Part shown: piece by piece, positions 20,226 to 27,599 of the stretch
Layout: every line of letters begins with the position of its first letter
Numbering within the stretch: the stretch's first letter is position 1
Origin: a virus
Length of the DNA: 27,599 bases
Reading direction: 5' to 3' (one strand)
IMG/VR virus record: IMGVR_UViG_3300034418_005037
Location: 1-27,599 of that record
Notes under the pieces: model-generated
Told to the model about the DNA's origin: nothing
The model's input: the letters and a program-made list of their open reading frames with translations, nothing else
Databases searched by the model: none
Translations under genes and position numbers: made by a program

Positions 20226-21006
20226 ACTACCTTTAATAGATGAAAGAGGAATAGCAATAAAAGCTCCTTCTGAATGGAGAGAAATAACATTAGCTACTTG
20301 GATAGAGTTTAGTGAGATGTTGGTTCAGTTAAATAAAGGAGCTTCAATGCTAGAAGATGGAAAGGATCTAAACGAGATGTCTATCCATGAGATAATAGCT
20401 ACTTATCCTAGTTACGTTATTAAAGTTGTTGGTTTCTGGACTGGATTAACAGATTCAGAGTTAAGCCAATTACATTATGATGTTATAGTAGGATGCTTTA
20501 CTTTAATATCTAGCGTATTAGAAAAGCCTGAGCCTTTGGAGGAGTTTGGGGGATTCAAGTTTAAGGGTAAGTATTATATGAAACCTAAGACTGTAATTGA
20601 TATAAATGGTAATGAGGTTTTAGCTAAGAATACATCATTCATTAATATGGTGGAATACTTACAGTTATCTATGCAAGGTCAAAAGGTTGCTGAGAATGTA
20701 TTTACAGAGATGCCTAAGCAGATTGCTTTATTATTTAAAATAGAGGGAGAGGATTATAATGAAGATGTTGCTTATGCAAGATCAGTTATATTTAAAGATC
20801 TTCCTATGGATATAGTATGGCAAATAGCTTTTTTTTTGGACAGCTTGAGAGCTTCATACGAGACTGCTATCCTCAAGTCTTTAACTCAAAATCTGGATCA
20901 GATAAAGGAGGTAATAATTGGGGATACTACAATATCATCTATACAGCGATCAACGGTGATCTCTCGAATCTGGAAAAGATTAAAGAGTATAATTTCTACG
21001 AGGTAA
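20218..21006 (+). CDS. Tail assembly chaperone, zero-frame product (G-like)
   Basis: A 262-residue protein read from ATG 20218; a TTG at 20212 would add two residues. It has an N-terminal alpha/beta region (L-P-L-I-D-E-R-G), an I-T-L-A-T-W-I-E-F-S-E-M-L helix, a W-T-G-L-T-D motif, and a middle G-G-F-K-F-K-G-K-Y-Y strand pair. I associate these with chaperone proteins encoded before tape measure genes in Bacteroidota phages. Near its end, nine Ts (20829-20837) allow a -1 shift into an extension ending at 21050. The two products would act together to fold the tape measure protein. The tape measure gene is not directly downstream here; glycosyltransferase genes come first. Confidence 0.65.
   Translation: MLKLPLIDERGIAIKAPSEWREITLATWIEFSEMLVQLNKGASMLEDGKDLNEMSIHEIIATYPSYVIKVVGFWTGLTDSELSQLHYDVIVGCFTLISSVLEKPEPLEEFGGFKFKGKYYMKPKTVIDINGNEVLAKNTSFINMVEYLQLSMQGQKVAENVFTEMPKQIALLFKIEGEDYNEDVAYARSVIFKDLPMDIVWQIAFFLDSLRASYETAILKSLTQNLDQIKEVIIGDTTISSIQRSTVISRIWKRLKSIISTR
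20829..20837 (+). promoter_or_regulatory. -1 ribosomal frameshift site (nine-T slippery run)
   Basis: In the zero frame the codons read GCT TTT TTT TTG. The heptamer T-TTT-TTT (20829-20835) fits the X-XXY-YYZ rule, so a -1 slip continues with TTT GGA CAG from 20835. Both frames downstream stay open for 170 bases and both look coding. Confidence 0.7.
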
Positions 21007-21050
21007 TGGCTTTTATTAGCTATAAAATAGATACGACAAGGAATGACTAA
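20835..21050 (+). CDS. Tail assembly chaperone, -1 frame extension (T-like)
   Basis: Continuing in the -1 frame from the slippery run gives a 71-residue C-terminal domain ending at TAA 21048-21050. It reads like a real domain, with F-I-R-D-C-Y-P, G-W-Y-x-x-I-Y-type spacing in N-W-G-Y-Y-N-I-I-Y-T-A-I-N-G-D-L, and F-Y-E-V-M-A-F-I-S-Y-K-I-D at the end. It would be made as a fusion with the first 206 residues of the zero-frame protein. An ATG at 20817 could give a separate 77-residue protein, but the fusion is the expected form for tail chaperones. The next gene begins inside its last codons (21043). Confidence 0.65.
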   Translation, partial: FGQLESFIRDCYPQVFNSKSGSDKGGNNWGYYNIIYTAINGDLSNLEKIKEYNFYEVMAFISYKIDTTRND

Positions 21051-21771
21051 GAAAGTATTAATAATAGCTCCTACGAGTGATAAGAAGCATTATTGTAAGG
21101 ATAAATGGTTAAGTCATATTCTTAGTATGGATTATCTTTTTTACGATGTGTTAATTGTAGATAATTCAGAAGATCCAGATTATCATAAGAGGGAGTTCAT
21201 AGATAAAGGTGTTAGATGTATTCATGTAGAGCCTAAAGGTAACGTAGTAGAATATATTACAGCTTCTCAGAATGTAGCATTACAATACTTCAAAGATCAT
21301 CATATATATGATTATATGTTTATAGTGGAATCTGATGTATATCCTCCAAAGAATGCTATGCAGTATTTAATAAGCTTAGATAAGCCAGTAGTTACTTTGC
21401 CATACTTCATAAATTATAGAGATAACCATCCTACTTTATGTTGGCAAATAATGGAGAGTACTTACATTAAGAGGAATACTTTATTAGTGGATGGCTTAAT
21501 AGCTTTTAATAACTTTGATGGTGGAATTAAGGAAGTGTTTAGTTGTGGGATTGGCTGTACGATGATCCATAGACAAGTATGGGATTACGTAGAAAGTTTT
21601 AGATGTGAAACTGGGAAAGGAGAACATATAGAGGATAGATCTGTATTTAGTGATACTTTCTTTTATAGAGATTTACAAAAGCAAGGAATACCAGCTTACA
21701 TGGATCAAAGCTTTATTTGCGATCATGACTGGTCAGATTGGAATGAACATAAAGATTTTTTATTAAATTAG
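21043..21771 (+). CDS. GT-A glycosyltransferase in the tail region
   Basis: A 242-residue enzyme. The Rossmann-like start K-V-L-I-I-A-P-T-S-D-K is followed by D-V-L-I-V-D-N-S-E-D-P. The region A-S-Q-N-V-A-L leads to a DxD-type motif in V-E-S-D-V-Y-P-P (residues 95-102). An acceptor-side H-x-D pattern occurs at the end (I-C-D-H-D-W-S-D-W). This matches family 2-like transferases that use a metal and a nucleotide sugar. It starts 8 bases before the chaperone stop, an unusual place for a sugar enzyme in a phage. Its target, whether tail protein, host glycan or DNA, cannot be told from sequence. Confidence 0.68.
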   Translation: MTKKVLIIAPTSDKKHYCKDKWLSHILSMDYLFYDVLIVDNSEDPDYHKREFIDKGVRCIHVEPKGNVVEYITASQNVALQYFKDHHIYDYMFIVESDVYPPKNAMQYLISLDKPVVTLPYFINYRDNHPTLCWQIMESTYIKRNTLLVDGLIAFNNFDGGIKEVFSCGIGCTMIHRQVWDYVESFRCETGKGEHIEDRSVFSDTFFYRDLQKQGIPAYMDQSFICDHDWSDWNEHKDFLLN

Positions 21772-21775
21772 TAAT

Positions 21776-21979
21776 ATGAATAAGAAAGTAGAATTAGTAG
21801 AAGATTGGAAATATCATGAGATAGAGTACGATAACCTAAAAACTTTAAAAGACTTTAAAAACCTATTCAAAGGAATGGGAATGAGAATTGGAATAGATCA
21901 TGCTTCTAAGGATGGTCAGGAAAGATTAGAACTATTATTAAACGACAAATTAATTAAACCTATTGAAGATGAGCAATAA
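21776..21979 (+). CDS. Hypothetical 67-aa protein
   Basis: A 67-residue charged helical protein between two larger genes. It begins M-N-K-K-V-E-L-V-E-D-W-K and ends in an acidic tail. It follows the glycosyltransferase by 4 bases and overlaps the next ORF by 11. A small accessory role is possible, but nothing identifies it. Confidence 0.5.
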   Translation: MNKKVELVEDWKYHEIEYDNLKTLKDFKNLFKGMGMRIGIDHASKDGQERLELLLNDKLIKPIEDEQ

Positions 21980-22418
21980 GATAGACCTAGAACAAAAGAT
22001 CAACGATTACAATACTTTAATTGAGTTATTAGAAAAGAAGAAAGGATTAGTAGAAGCTGGAATGGAAACTGTTGAGGTAGATAGATTAATTGAATCTTAT
22101 AAACTTGGTATTGAGATTAGAGAAAAGACTAAGTATAGAGATCAATTAATCCCTTTATTGGTCCAAGAGAATCAAAAGCTAGATCAACAGTTACAAGTAG
22201 TTAATGATAATTTCCCTAAAGTTATTGAAGCTTTAAATCCTAAATTAAATGAGATGTCTCCAGAAGACCAACAACAATATCTAGGGATTAGAAAGCTCCA
22301 TAATGAAGGTGGGTGGATTAGTGATATCCAGAGAATACAAGGCTATAGAATCTTAATTACTTACGTTCAAAAGTATGGAGTTGCAGAAGGTAACGATAGT
22401 AACGAGGACAGCGAATAG
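21969..22418 (+). CDS. Coiled-coil protein of unknown function
   Basis: A 149-residue protein, mostly coiled coil (L-E-Q-K-I-N-D-Y-N-T-L-I-E-L-L, then L-V-Q-E-N-Q-K-L-D-Q-Q-L). A helical end contains W-I-S-D-I-Q-R-I-Q-G-Y. ATG 21969 is preferred over an upstream TTG at 21963. It overlaps the next glycosyltransferase by 44 bases. It could be a tail assembly protein by position. Confidence 0.5.
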   Translation: MSNKIDLEQKINDYNTLIELLEKKKGLVEAGMETVEVDRLIESYKLGIEIREKTKYRDQLIPLLVQENQKLDQQLQVVNDNFPKVIEALNPKLNEMSPEDQQQYLGIRKLHNEGGWISDIQRIQGYRILITYVQKYGVAEGNDSNEDSE

Positions 22419-23019
22419 ACCTAAAGGTTTTAAAAAGCTAAGGGAAAGTATAGAAGCTCAGACTTATTCTAATATACATCATATAGTTATTATAGATGAT
22501 ATAAATACTTTAGATTACTTAGATCAATATAGAGATAAGATAGATCTTTTAATTGTAGATAAAGATGAGATCCTTTCAGAGCCAAGAGGTATTAATCCTA
22601 ATACTGGTCCATACTTTCCATATAACCTATATATTAACAAAGCCTATCCTCATATAAAGGAAGGCTTTTTTTATGGTATAGATGACGATGATTATCTACT
22701 GGATGATAATGTTATATCTGATCTGGTAGAAGCTGGAGGAGAAGACATATTAGTACTAGGTAGGTTTCAGCTAAACAATGGTACTATAATTCCTTTAGAC
22801 AAGCATTTTGGCAAGAAGCCTCAGATATGTAGAATAGGAGGGAGCTGTATGTTCTTTCATTCTAAATGGTTACACTTCGCTAAGTTTGATTGTTATAAAT
22901 GCTCTGATTTCAGGGTAATTAATAGGTTATTCCATCAAGTTCCAGAGGTTAAATACTTAGATAGGGTATTAATGAGATGTGGAAATAATGGAGGATTAGG
23001 TAAAAAGAAGGATATATAG
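22375..23019 (+). CDS. Family 2-like glycosyltransferase in the tail region
   Basis: A 214-residue GT-A enzyme. V-T-I-V-T-R-T-A-N-R-P (6-16) forms the nucleotide-binding strand and loop. S-I-E-A-Q-T-Y-S-N-I is the typical helix-turn of family 2, H-I-V-I-I-D-D is the second strand, and the metal motif is D-D-D-D (103-106) in F-Y-G-I-D-D-D-D-Y-L. A Cys/aromatic acceptor part follows (G-G-S-C-M-F-F-H). It is compact but complete. It overlaps the coiled-coil gene by 44 bases and is followed, after a 69-base gap, by an LpxA-like acyltransferase. The pair probably acts on one glycan. Confidence 0.78.
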   Translation: MELQKVTIVTRTANRPKGFKKLRESIEAQTYSNIHHIVIIDDINTLDYLDQYRDKIDLLIVDKDEILSEPRGINPNTGPYFPYNLYINKAYPHIKEGFFYGIDDDDYLLDDNVISDLVEAGGEDILVLGRFQLNNGTIIPLDKHFGKKPQICRIGGSCMFFHSKWLHFAKFDCYKCSDFRVINRLFHQVPEVKYLDRVLMRCGNNGGLGKKKDI

Positions 23020-23088
23020 TTCCTTACATTATGTTAGACAAATACGATATAATTCAATAATATTAAAGGATACAAAAGATTAAAAAAT

Positions 23089-23757
23089 ATGGGGCATTAC
23101 GGATATATAAGTAAAAAAGCAAGAGTTCACCATACAGCAATTATTGAGGGAGATGTATGGATAGATGAGGATGTGGAGATTGGTCCATATTGTGTAATAG
23201 GAACTAGAGGAGAATATAATAACGATAAGCCTAGAAATGGGAAAGTAATAATTAGAAAAGGAGCAGTTATAAGAGAGCTTACTACTATTCAAGTTTCTGT
23301 TGATGGTAATCCTACGGAGATAGGAGAAGACTGTTATATTATGAATAAATGCCATATAGCTCATGATGTTAAGGTAGGAAGAGGATCAGTTATTTCTACT
23401 GGAACTATTATAGGTGGATGGTGTAATATCGGAGAGAGGGTTAATATAGGTTTAGGTACTGTTATTCACCAAAGGAAAGATATAGGCAGAGGAGCTATGA
23501 TAGGAATGAATAGTACTATAACTAAAGATATTCCTCCTTATTTAACCGTATCTGGTTCTCCTGCTAGAATAATGGGATTGAATAAGATTGGCTTACATAG
23601 AATGGGAGAAGATGCCAGGATAGTAGATGATCTTGATTATCATTTCTTCTTTTGTTTAAAGGCTAAACAAGGCAAAGAGGGTAATAAATTAATGGAAGAT
23701 ATATACCAGTTTTATCATGACTATCCTAAAGCCTTAGACAAGCTTAGAGGGGAATAA
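23089..23757 (+). CDS. LpxA-like left-handed beta-helix acyltransferase
   Basis: A 222-residue enzyme. The first 155 residues are hexapeptide repeats of a left-handed beta-helix (A-I-I-E-G-D, V-E-I-G-P-Y, V-I-G and so on). The segment I-R-E-L-T-T-I-Q, then M-N-K-C-H89-I-A-H92-D, matches the active-site region of LpxA. The HIAHD motif there carries the histidines that deprotonate the sugar hydroxyl. The C-terminus (G-S-P-A-R, G-L-N-K-I-G-L-H-R-M-G) also follows LpxA. LpxA transfers an acyl chain from ACP to UDP-GlcNAc; this copy is about 40 residues shorter, so donor or acceptor may differ. It lies among tail genes. Confidence 0.8.
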   Translation: MGHYGYISKKARVHHTAIIEGDVWIDEDVEIGPYCVIGTRGEYNNDKPRNGKVIIRKGAVIRELTTIQVSVDGNPTEIGEDCYIMNKCHIAHDVKVGRGSVISTGTIIGGWCNIGERVNIGLGTVIHQRKDIGRGAMIGMNSTITKDIPPYLTVSGSPARIMGLNKIGLHRMGEDARIVDDLDYHFFFCLKAKQGKEGNKLMEDIYQFYHDYPKALDKLRGE

Positions 23758-23777
23758 TTATTTATAACCATAAATAA
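23758..23777. repeat. Perfect 8-bp hairpin between acyltransferase and tail genes
   Basis: TTATTTAT (23758-23765) and ATAAATAA (23770-23777) form a perfect hairpin with a 4-base loop just after the acyltransferase stop. No T-run follows. It could mark a transcript end or a protein-binding dyad. The remaining 36 bases to the next ATG hold nothing clear. Confidence 0.45.
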
Positions 23778-23813
23778 CTAAACAAGGATATATAAAAATA
23801 GTATATTAAAGTT

Positions 23814-24296
23814 ATGGCTGATTTCAGAGATATTAAAAATGAATTTAAGCTTATTGCAGAAGCTCAAACTGGAATAAGTAGTTTTGAGTATGGTAGAAAA
23901 TTTGAGCTAAATGCTTATAGAAATAATGCAGTTCCTATATTTTTGCTATTTAAACAACCAACAATTTCTCCTCTTAATAGAACAAGGAAGAAAAAAGTTT
24001 ATTCTGTACAGTTTGGAATTTATACAACTTATACGGAAGCGGAGAGAATAGCAGGAACAGAATATGAGGATAAACAAGCTGATCTAGAAAATTTAGCTGA
24101 GCAATTTTTAAGAGAGCTTTATAATAGATCAATAGGTAATACTGCTGAATCTACATCAACAAAAGATTGGATAATCTCTGATGAGGTTAGTGGAATATTC
24201 CAAGAGCAAGTAGGAGTTGATGGTTTAGTAGGTTTAGAAATAACTATACCTATGGAGGTTTTTAGTGATTGTGATGAAGGTACATTTAGTTATTGA
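23814..24296 (+). CDS. Putative tail terminator / tail completion protein
   Basis: A 160-residue alpha/beta protein. The N-terminal helix (F-R-D-I-K-N-E-F-K-L-I) is followed by a strand pair P-I-F-L-L-F-K-Q-P and V-Y-S-V-Q-F-G-I-Y-T-T, an acidic helix (L-E-N-L-A-E-Q-F-L-R-E-L), and a final strand L-E-I-T-I-P-M-E-V-F. The order resembles tail terminator proteins that cap the tail tube. It precedes a gp10-like gene, the usual neighbour of such proteins. Its TGA overlaps the next ATG by one base. Family assignment is by topology and context. Confidence 0.5.
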   Translation: MADFRDIKNEFKLIAEAQTGISSFEYGRKFELNAYRNNAVPIFLLFKQPTISPLNRTRKKKVYSVQFGIYTTYTEAERIAGTEYEDKQADLENLAEQFLRELYNRSIGNTAESTSTKDWIISDEVSGIFQEQVGVDGLVGLEITIPMEVFSDCDEGTFSY

Positions 24297-24433
24297 TGGA
24301 ATTGATAGAAGGGCATTACATAGAATGTATAGATTGGATAATGATAGGTAGTTTATCAGATGATAGACAACTTATGATTCCTATTCCCTTTAAAGTAGAT
24401 GTATTAGGTGAACATATCTTAAATCTAAACTAA
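24296..24433 (+). CDS. Hypothetical 45-aa tail-region protein
   Basis: A 45-residue ORF precisely inserted between two genes, overlapping each by a single base (ATG 24296 at the previous TGA, its TAA at the next ATG 24433). It is acidic and contains P-I-P-F-K-V-D-V-L. The precise junctions on both sides argue that it is translated. Function is unknown. Confidence 0.5.
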   Translation: MELIEGHYIECIDWIMIGSLSDDRQLMIPIPFKVDVLGEHILNLN

Positions 24434-24939
24434 TGTTATCAGCAGAAGCTAGAGCCATATTAGAGAGGTTAGCAGATTATTTAGCTGGTCAGATTGGACT
24501 AGAGTTAGTAGCTCAAGGACATAATAATACTGGTACGCTTATAGAATCAGTGAGAGTTGATCTAGTGGAGACATTAACTGGAGTTGTTTTAATAGCTTCT
24601 AATTTAGATTATGGTCAATATATTAATGATGGGCGAAAGCCTGGAACAATGCCACCAGTATCAGCTTTGGCTAAATGGGTAATGCAGAGAGGGATAGCTT
24701 CTGAACAGAGAGAGGTTAATAGTATAGCTTGGGCAATAGCTATAGCGATAAAGAAACAAGGTTCACCAACTAGGGGAGCTTATAAGTATTCTAAAAATGG
24801 TAAGAGAACTGATTGGATAGGTCAGGTGTTAGAAGCGAATGAGAGAATAATAGTAGAGCATATAGAACAAGCTTCTATTGTTGAGGTAGAAGTTAAGTTT
24901 AATAATGTTATAATAAACATGGATAAACTAATAAAATAA
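24433..24939 (+). CDS. HK97 gp10-like head-tail / tail completion protein
   Basis: A 168-residue protein. The stretch Y60-G-Q-Y-I-N-D-G-R-K-P-G-T-M-P-P (60-75), followed by the helix A-L-A-K-W-V-M-Q-R-G-I and S-I-A-W-A-I-A-I-A-I-K-K-Q-G, matches the HK97 gp10-like family. Members join tail to head or complete the neck. The N-terminal helix and strand (T-L-I-E-S-V-R-V) also fit. It follows the terminator-like gene and overlaps the large tail gene by one base. Confidence 0.75.
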   Translation: MLSAEARAILERLADYLAGQIGLELVAQGHNNTGTLIESVRVDLVETLTGVVLIASNLDYGQYINDGRKPGTMPPVSALAKWVMQRGIASEQREVNSIAWAIAIAIKKQGSPTRGAYKYSKNGKRTDWIGQVLEANERIIVEHIEQASIVEVEVKFNNVIINMDKLIK

Positions 24940-26153
24940 TGGCAACGGAAAGTAGTGTAAGTTTAACGGATTGGGATATAGATTATCCAGTAAAGAAATC
25001 AGCTTTAGGGGTGTTTCATCCAGCTAAAAGGATGTTAGTTTATACAGCTACATATACTGGAGGGAATGATATTAAAAGAGCTAAGGTTAGAATTTTAGTA
25101 GATGGAGTAGAAATTAATAACGGATCTGAGTTAATAGTTGATCCAGATTTAGGTTCAAATAATGTATTTACTTTTGATATTTCTGGAATAGTTAAGAATT
25201 ATGTTAGCTCTACTAAGCCAACATTAGGTACAGCTACCGGTACTGCTATTTCAGATAATAATAACACTAATGATATTACTTTAAGTATAGCAGATGTAAG
25301 TTTAGTTTCTACTGTTTTAACTACTGGAACTTACAGAACTATGACTTCTGCTGATGAGATCTGCGTAGTTAATGGAGGATATGATGATTCTAAGATTCAT
25401 GAGGGAACTTTAATAGATACTGATAATGATGGATTTAAGTTATTCCCTTATATGACTAATAGACCTTTAAGAATTAGATCAACTATAACGGATGATATTT
25501 TTATAGGTGGATTTAAGGATACTTATTGGAGTGATGTTGATATAGATGTTACTACTTATATAGGAGGATCAAGCGAAAATACCTATTCTACTACAATAGC
25601 TTTATCTAGTTTAGATGATTCTTATTATGTTGCTGTTGGTCCAGCTAATATAGAAGCTCAAGATCCTACGGTAATTACAGATTCTACTACTCATTATACT
25701 GTTAGACTTAGATTTGATTTCTTAGTAGGTAAGACTTATACAGTGGTAATAGATAGAGACTGCTCAGATTCTTATACTCAATTAGCTTTCTTAAATGAGT
25801 ATGGATTTTTTGATTATGTTAATTTTAGAGGGGATAAGATCAGAAAAATTAAAGTTAATCATGGATACGCTGAGAAGCCTAGAACATTAGCTAGAACATC
25901 CACGATAACAGATAGATTAAAAGAGAGTACTGGAGTTAGATATGATATTAACTACGAGATCTCTACTGGATTAACCAAGAAAGAAGAAGCTTTATGGTTA
26001 GAAGAGCTGTTTACATCTCCAGAGGTTTACGTTATTGAGAATGGTAATTACTTTCCTATTGAGATATTAGACCTAGAAACAACAACAGAAGATAAGAATA
26101 AGGATATAGTTAATGTAGGGTTAGAGTATAGATATATAGAAAACAGAAGATAG
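24939..26153 (+). CDS. Large tail protein of a Bacteroidota-phage type
   Basis: A 404-residue protein, mostly beta. The N-terminal half has immunoglobulin-like strand patterns (A-K-V-R-I-L-V-D-G-V-E-I-N-N-G) and a Ser/Thr-rich stretch. The C-terminal part contains F-L-N-E-Y-G-F-F-D-Y-V-N-F-R-G, then W-L-E-E-L-F-T-S-P-E-V-Y-V-I, a combination I recall from tail proteins in Bacteroidota phages. It may be a tail tube or baseplate subunit. The next gene follows immediately, in the same tail block. Confidence 0.6.
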   Translation: MATESSVSLTDWDIDYPVKKSALGVFHPAKRMLVYTATYTGGNDIKRAKVRILVDGVEINNGSELIVDPDLGSNNVFTFDISGIVKNYVSSTKPTLGTATGTAISDNNNTNDITLSIADVSLVSTVLTTGTYRTMTSADEICVVNGGYDDSKIHEGTLIDTDNDGFKLFPYMTNRPLRIRSTITDDIFIGGFKDTYWSDVDIDVTTYIGGSSENTYSTTIALSSLDDSYYVAVGPANIEAQDPTVITDSTTHYTVRLRFDFLVGKTYTVVIDRDCSDSYTQLAFLNEYGFFDYVNFRGDKIRKIKVNHGYAEKPRTLARTSTITDRLKESTGVRYDINYEISTGLTKKEEALWLEELFTSPEVYVIENGNYFPIEILDLETTTEDKNKDIVNVGLEYRYIENRR

Positions 26154-27599
26154 ATGGGATTAGAATTAAGGATATTAACTGATGAATCTACTAATACTGG
26201 ATTTACTTTAGACATTAACCAAGATGAGGACTTTCCATTAGCTCTTAATTTTGGAATAGCAGAAATACAAGATATAGGTAAAACTAAATCTACTTTCTCT
26301 AAAACTTTTAGAGTTCATGAGACCGTAGAAAATAATAAGAATCTTAAATCTATTTACTACACTTCTACTTCTGATGATAGTGGAGTTAAGGCTACAAATG
26401 TAGCTTTTATAATAGAAGATGGTACTCCAATTTGTAAAGGTTATGTTAGGATTAAGAATGTAATAGAGACAGCTAGAAGGAGAGAATATGAGTTTGTATT
26501 CTTTGGATCTAATTTCGCTTGGATTAAAAAGTTTAGAGAGTTAAGCTTACAAGATTTAGATTTTAGTTCTGATAACCATACTTTTAATGTTGCTAATATT
26601 AAGGCTTCATGGGATGATGGATCTGGCAATCCTGCTGATGCTGATGATAGAAGTTATATTTATCCTATAATATCTTACGGAACTTGGAAAAAAGATTATC
26701 CTAAATTTGATGAACTTAGACCAGGAGTATTCCATAAGTCTATATTAGATAAGGGTTTCGAAGTATTACTAGATTCAACGGTAGAAAAATATAATATTAA
26801 TTCTACTTTCTTAAATGGAACTTATTTTAAGAGGTTGTTCATGCCATTCTCTGTGGGTGAATTTAAGAGCGATCAGAACAAAGGGAGTAGTAATTATGAA
26901 GATATGAAGGCTACTTTATCTTCTCAGTCTTGGTCAATAGTTCACAATCCAGAAATAAGAGGAACAGATACTTATGATGAAAGAGGTTATATAAGTGGGT
27001 TTACAGTAGAGGAAGGATTAACCCAACAGAACGCTTTTAAAGACGCTTTCTTTAATGGTATTGGAGCTGCTGGGTTAGATGGGGTAATAATCAATAATGG
27101 AGTATATACAATTACTGTAAGAGCTACAATAACTTACACTGCTTTAAATATACCTGAGCTAACTAACCATACTCCTCCAAGAGTTGTTAATGTTCCTTCT
27201 GGGTATAAGACAATCAGTATAGATGCCTATAAAAGTGATGAGTTTAGTGATAATAACCTGGTTAGATTAGGAGGAGCAAGTTTCACTCCAAGTAAAACAA
27301 ATAAAAGTAAAACTATTGAATTTACTGTTGATAATGTTAGTAAATCAAATATTGATTCTGGAGATTATAAGAGGATTAGCTTTAGATGGAGGACTGAATA
27401 TAGTGGAGAACAGAAGTTTAAATATGATTTAGAAATTAGTAATGTAGTAGTATTAGCTACAAAAAAAGAAAGCGTAGTAGTAGGACATACTATTAATATA
27501 GCTAATACTTTACCAGATATTAAGTTAAGTGATTACTTTAAAGGGTTATCTCATATATTTAACTTATATGTAGATACTGATGAATGGTCCAGAGAAATA
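26154..27599 (+). CDS. Tail/baseplate protein, 3' truncated by window edge
   Basis: The frame starts at ATG 26154, directly after the previous TAG, and is open for 482 codons to the window end, so the gene is cut. Near the N-terminus, G-K-T-K-S-T-F-S-K-T-F-R-V (42-54) followed by an N-N-K-N-L stretch matches a motif I know from tail proteins of Bacteroidota phages. After that comes a long beta-rich body with repeated aromatic turns (Y-G-T-W-K-K-D-Y, F-K-R-L-F-M-P-F). It probably forms part of the tail tip or baseplate. No catalytic motif is visible. Confidence 0.65.
   Translation, partial: MGLELRILTDESTNTGFTLDINQDEDFPLALNFGIAEIQDIGKTKSTFSKTFRVHETVENNKNLKSIYYTSTSDDSGVKATNVAFIIEDGTPICKGYVRIKNVIETARRREYEFVFFGSNFAWIKKFRELSLQDLDFSSDNHTFNVANIKASWDDGSGNPADADDRSYIYPIISYGTWKKDYPKFDELRPGVFHKSILDKGFEVLLDSTVEKYNINSTFLNGTYFKRLFMPFSVGEFKSDQNKGSSNYEDMKATLSSQSWSIVHNPEIRGTDTYDERGYISGFTVEEGLTQQNAFKDAFFNGIGAAGLDGVIINNGVYTITVRATITYTALNIPELTNHTPPRVVNVPSGYKTISIDAYKSDEFSDNNLVRLGGASFTPSKTNKSKTIEFTVDNVSKSNIDSGDYKRISFRWRTEYSGEQKFKYDLEISNVVVLATKKESVVVGHTINIANTLPDIKLSDYFKGLSHIFNLYVDTDEWSREI

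Noticed and set aside
23080-23364. Minus-strand open frame opposite the acyltransferase gene
   Set aside because: The plus strand carries clear LpxA-like motifs, while the reverse frame has no recognisable features.
1-27599. CRISPR array, insertion sequence, integrase or attachment site
   Set aside because: No regularly spaced direct repeats, transposase, terminal inverted repeats or recombinase motifs were seen.
1-27599. Alternative genetic code with reassigned TAG or TGA
   Set aside because: TAA, TAG and TGA all end plausible genes next to tightly placed starts, so the standard bacterial code fits.

Overview
The window is a stretch of an AT-rich tailed-phage genome (or prophage; no integrase or attachment site is visible). 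Every supported gene lies on the + strand, usually with start and stop codons overlapping by a few bases. A Bacteroidota host, probably flavobacterial, is inferred. Two intergenic promoters carry a TAnnTTTG-type -7 element, Shine-Dalgarno sequences are weak or absent, and several proteins resemble families I associate with Bacteroidota phages (DUF6712-like connector, metallophosphoesterase, tail proteins with an FSKTF motif, DUF1376-like replication protein). No database search was possible, so family names rest on motifs read from the translations.

Layout. (1) 1-7507 is a late region: the C-terminal part of a portal protein, small structural proteins, a DUF6712-like connector, a membrane/coiled-coil protein, a 665-aa tail fibre, an M15 peptidase endolysin, a holin-like membrane protein and a metallophosphoesterase. 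A strong hairpin terminator at 7533-7564 closes it. (2) 7633-15296 is an early/replication region starting at a -7 box: several tiny genes (SH3b-like, ribbon-helix-helix), a Rad52-type annealing protein, a structured leader RNA, two replication-type proteins, a winged helix, a zinc ribbon, a NUMOD4/HNH homing endonuclease, a RusA-like resolvase, a compact cytosine-C5 methyltransferase, a free-standing DnaA domain IV, and a coupled glycosyltransferase plus asparagine-synthetase-like amidotransferase. (3) 15304-17957 leads into the small and large terminase subunits. (4) 17958-19140 is gene-poor. It holds two small ORFs, a multi-hairpin RNA candidate with mutually exclusive pairings, a zinc-ribbon ORF whose start is split by one base, a tRNA-like cloverleaf without a normal anticodon arm, and a terminator. 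(5) 19141-27599 is a tail region: an HNH protein, a tail assembly chaperone with a -1 frameshift signal, two glycosyltransferases, an LpxA-like acyltransferase, a tail terminator candidate, an HK97 gp10-like protein and two large tail proteins, the last cut by the window edge.

Reading. The terminase, portal, connector and tail genes indicate a long-tailed, probably siphovirus-like, particle. Major capsid protein, tape measure, DNA polymerase and helicase are not recognised here and presumably lie outside. The most unusual content is a carbohydrate set: three GT-A-type glycosyltransferases, an AsnB-like amidotransferase with substituted key residues, and an LpxA-like acyltransferase with the HIAHD motif kept. 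Two glycosyltransferases and the acyltransferase are embedded among tail genes. Together they could build or modify a glycan on the virion or on the host envelope. The second novelty is the RNA-rich interval downstream of the terminase.
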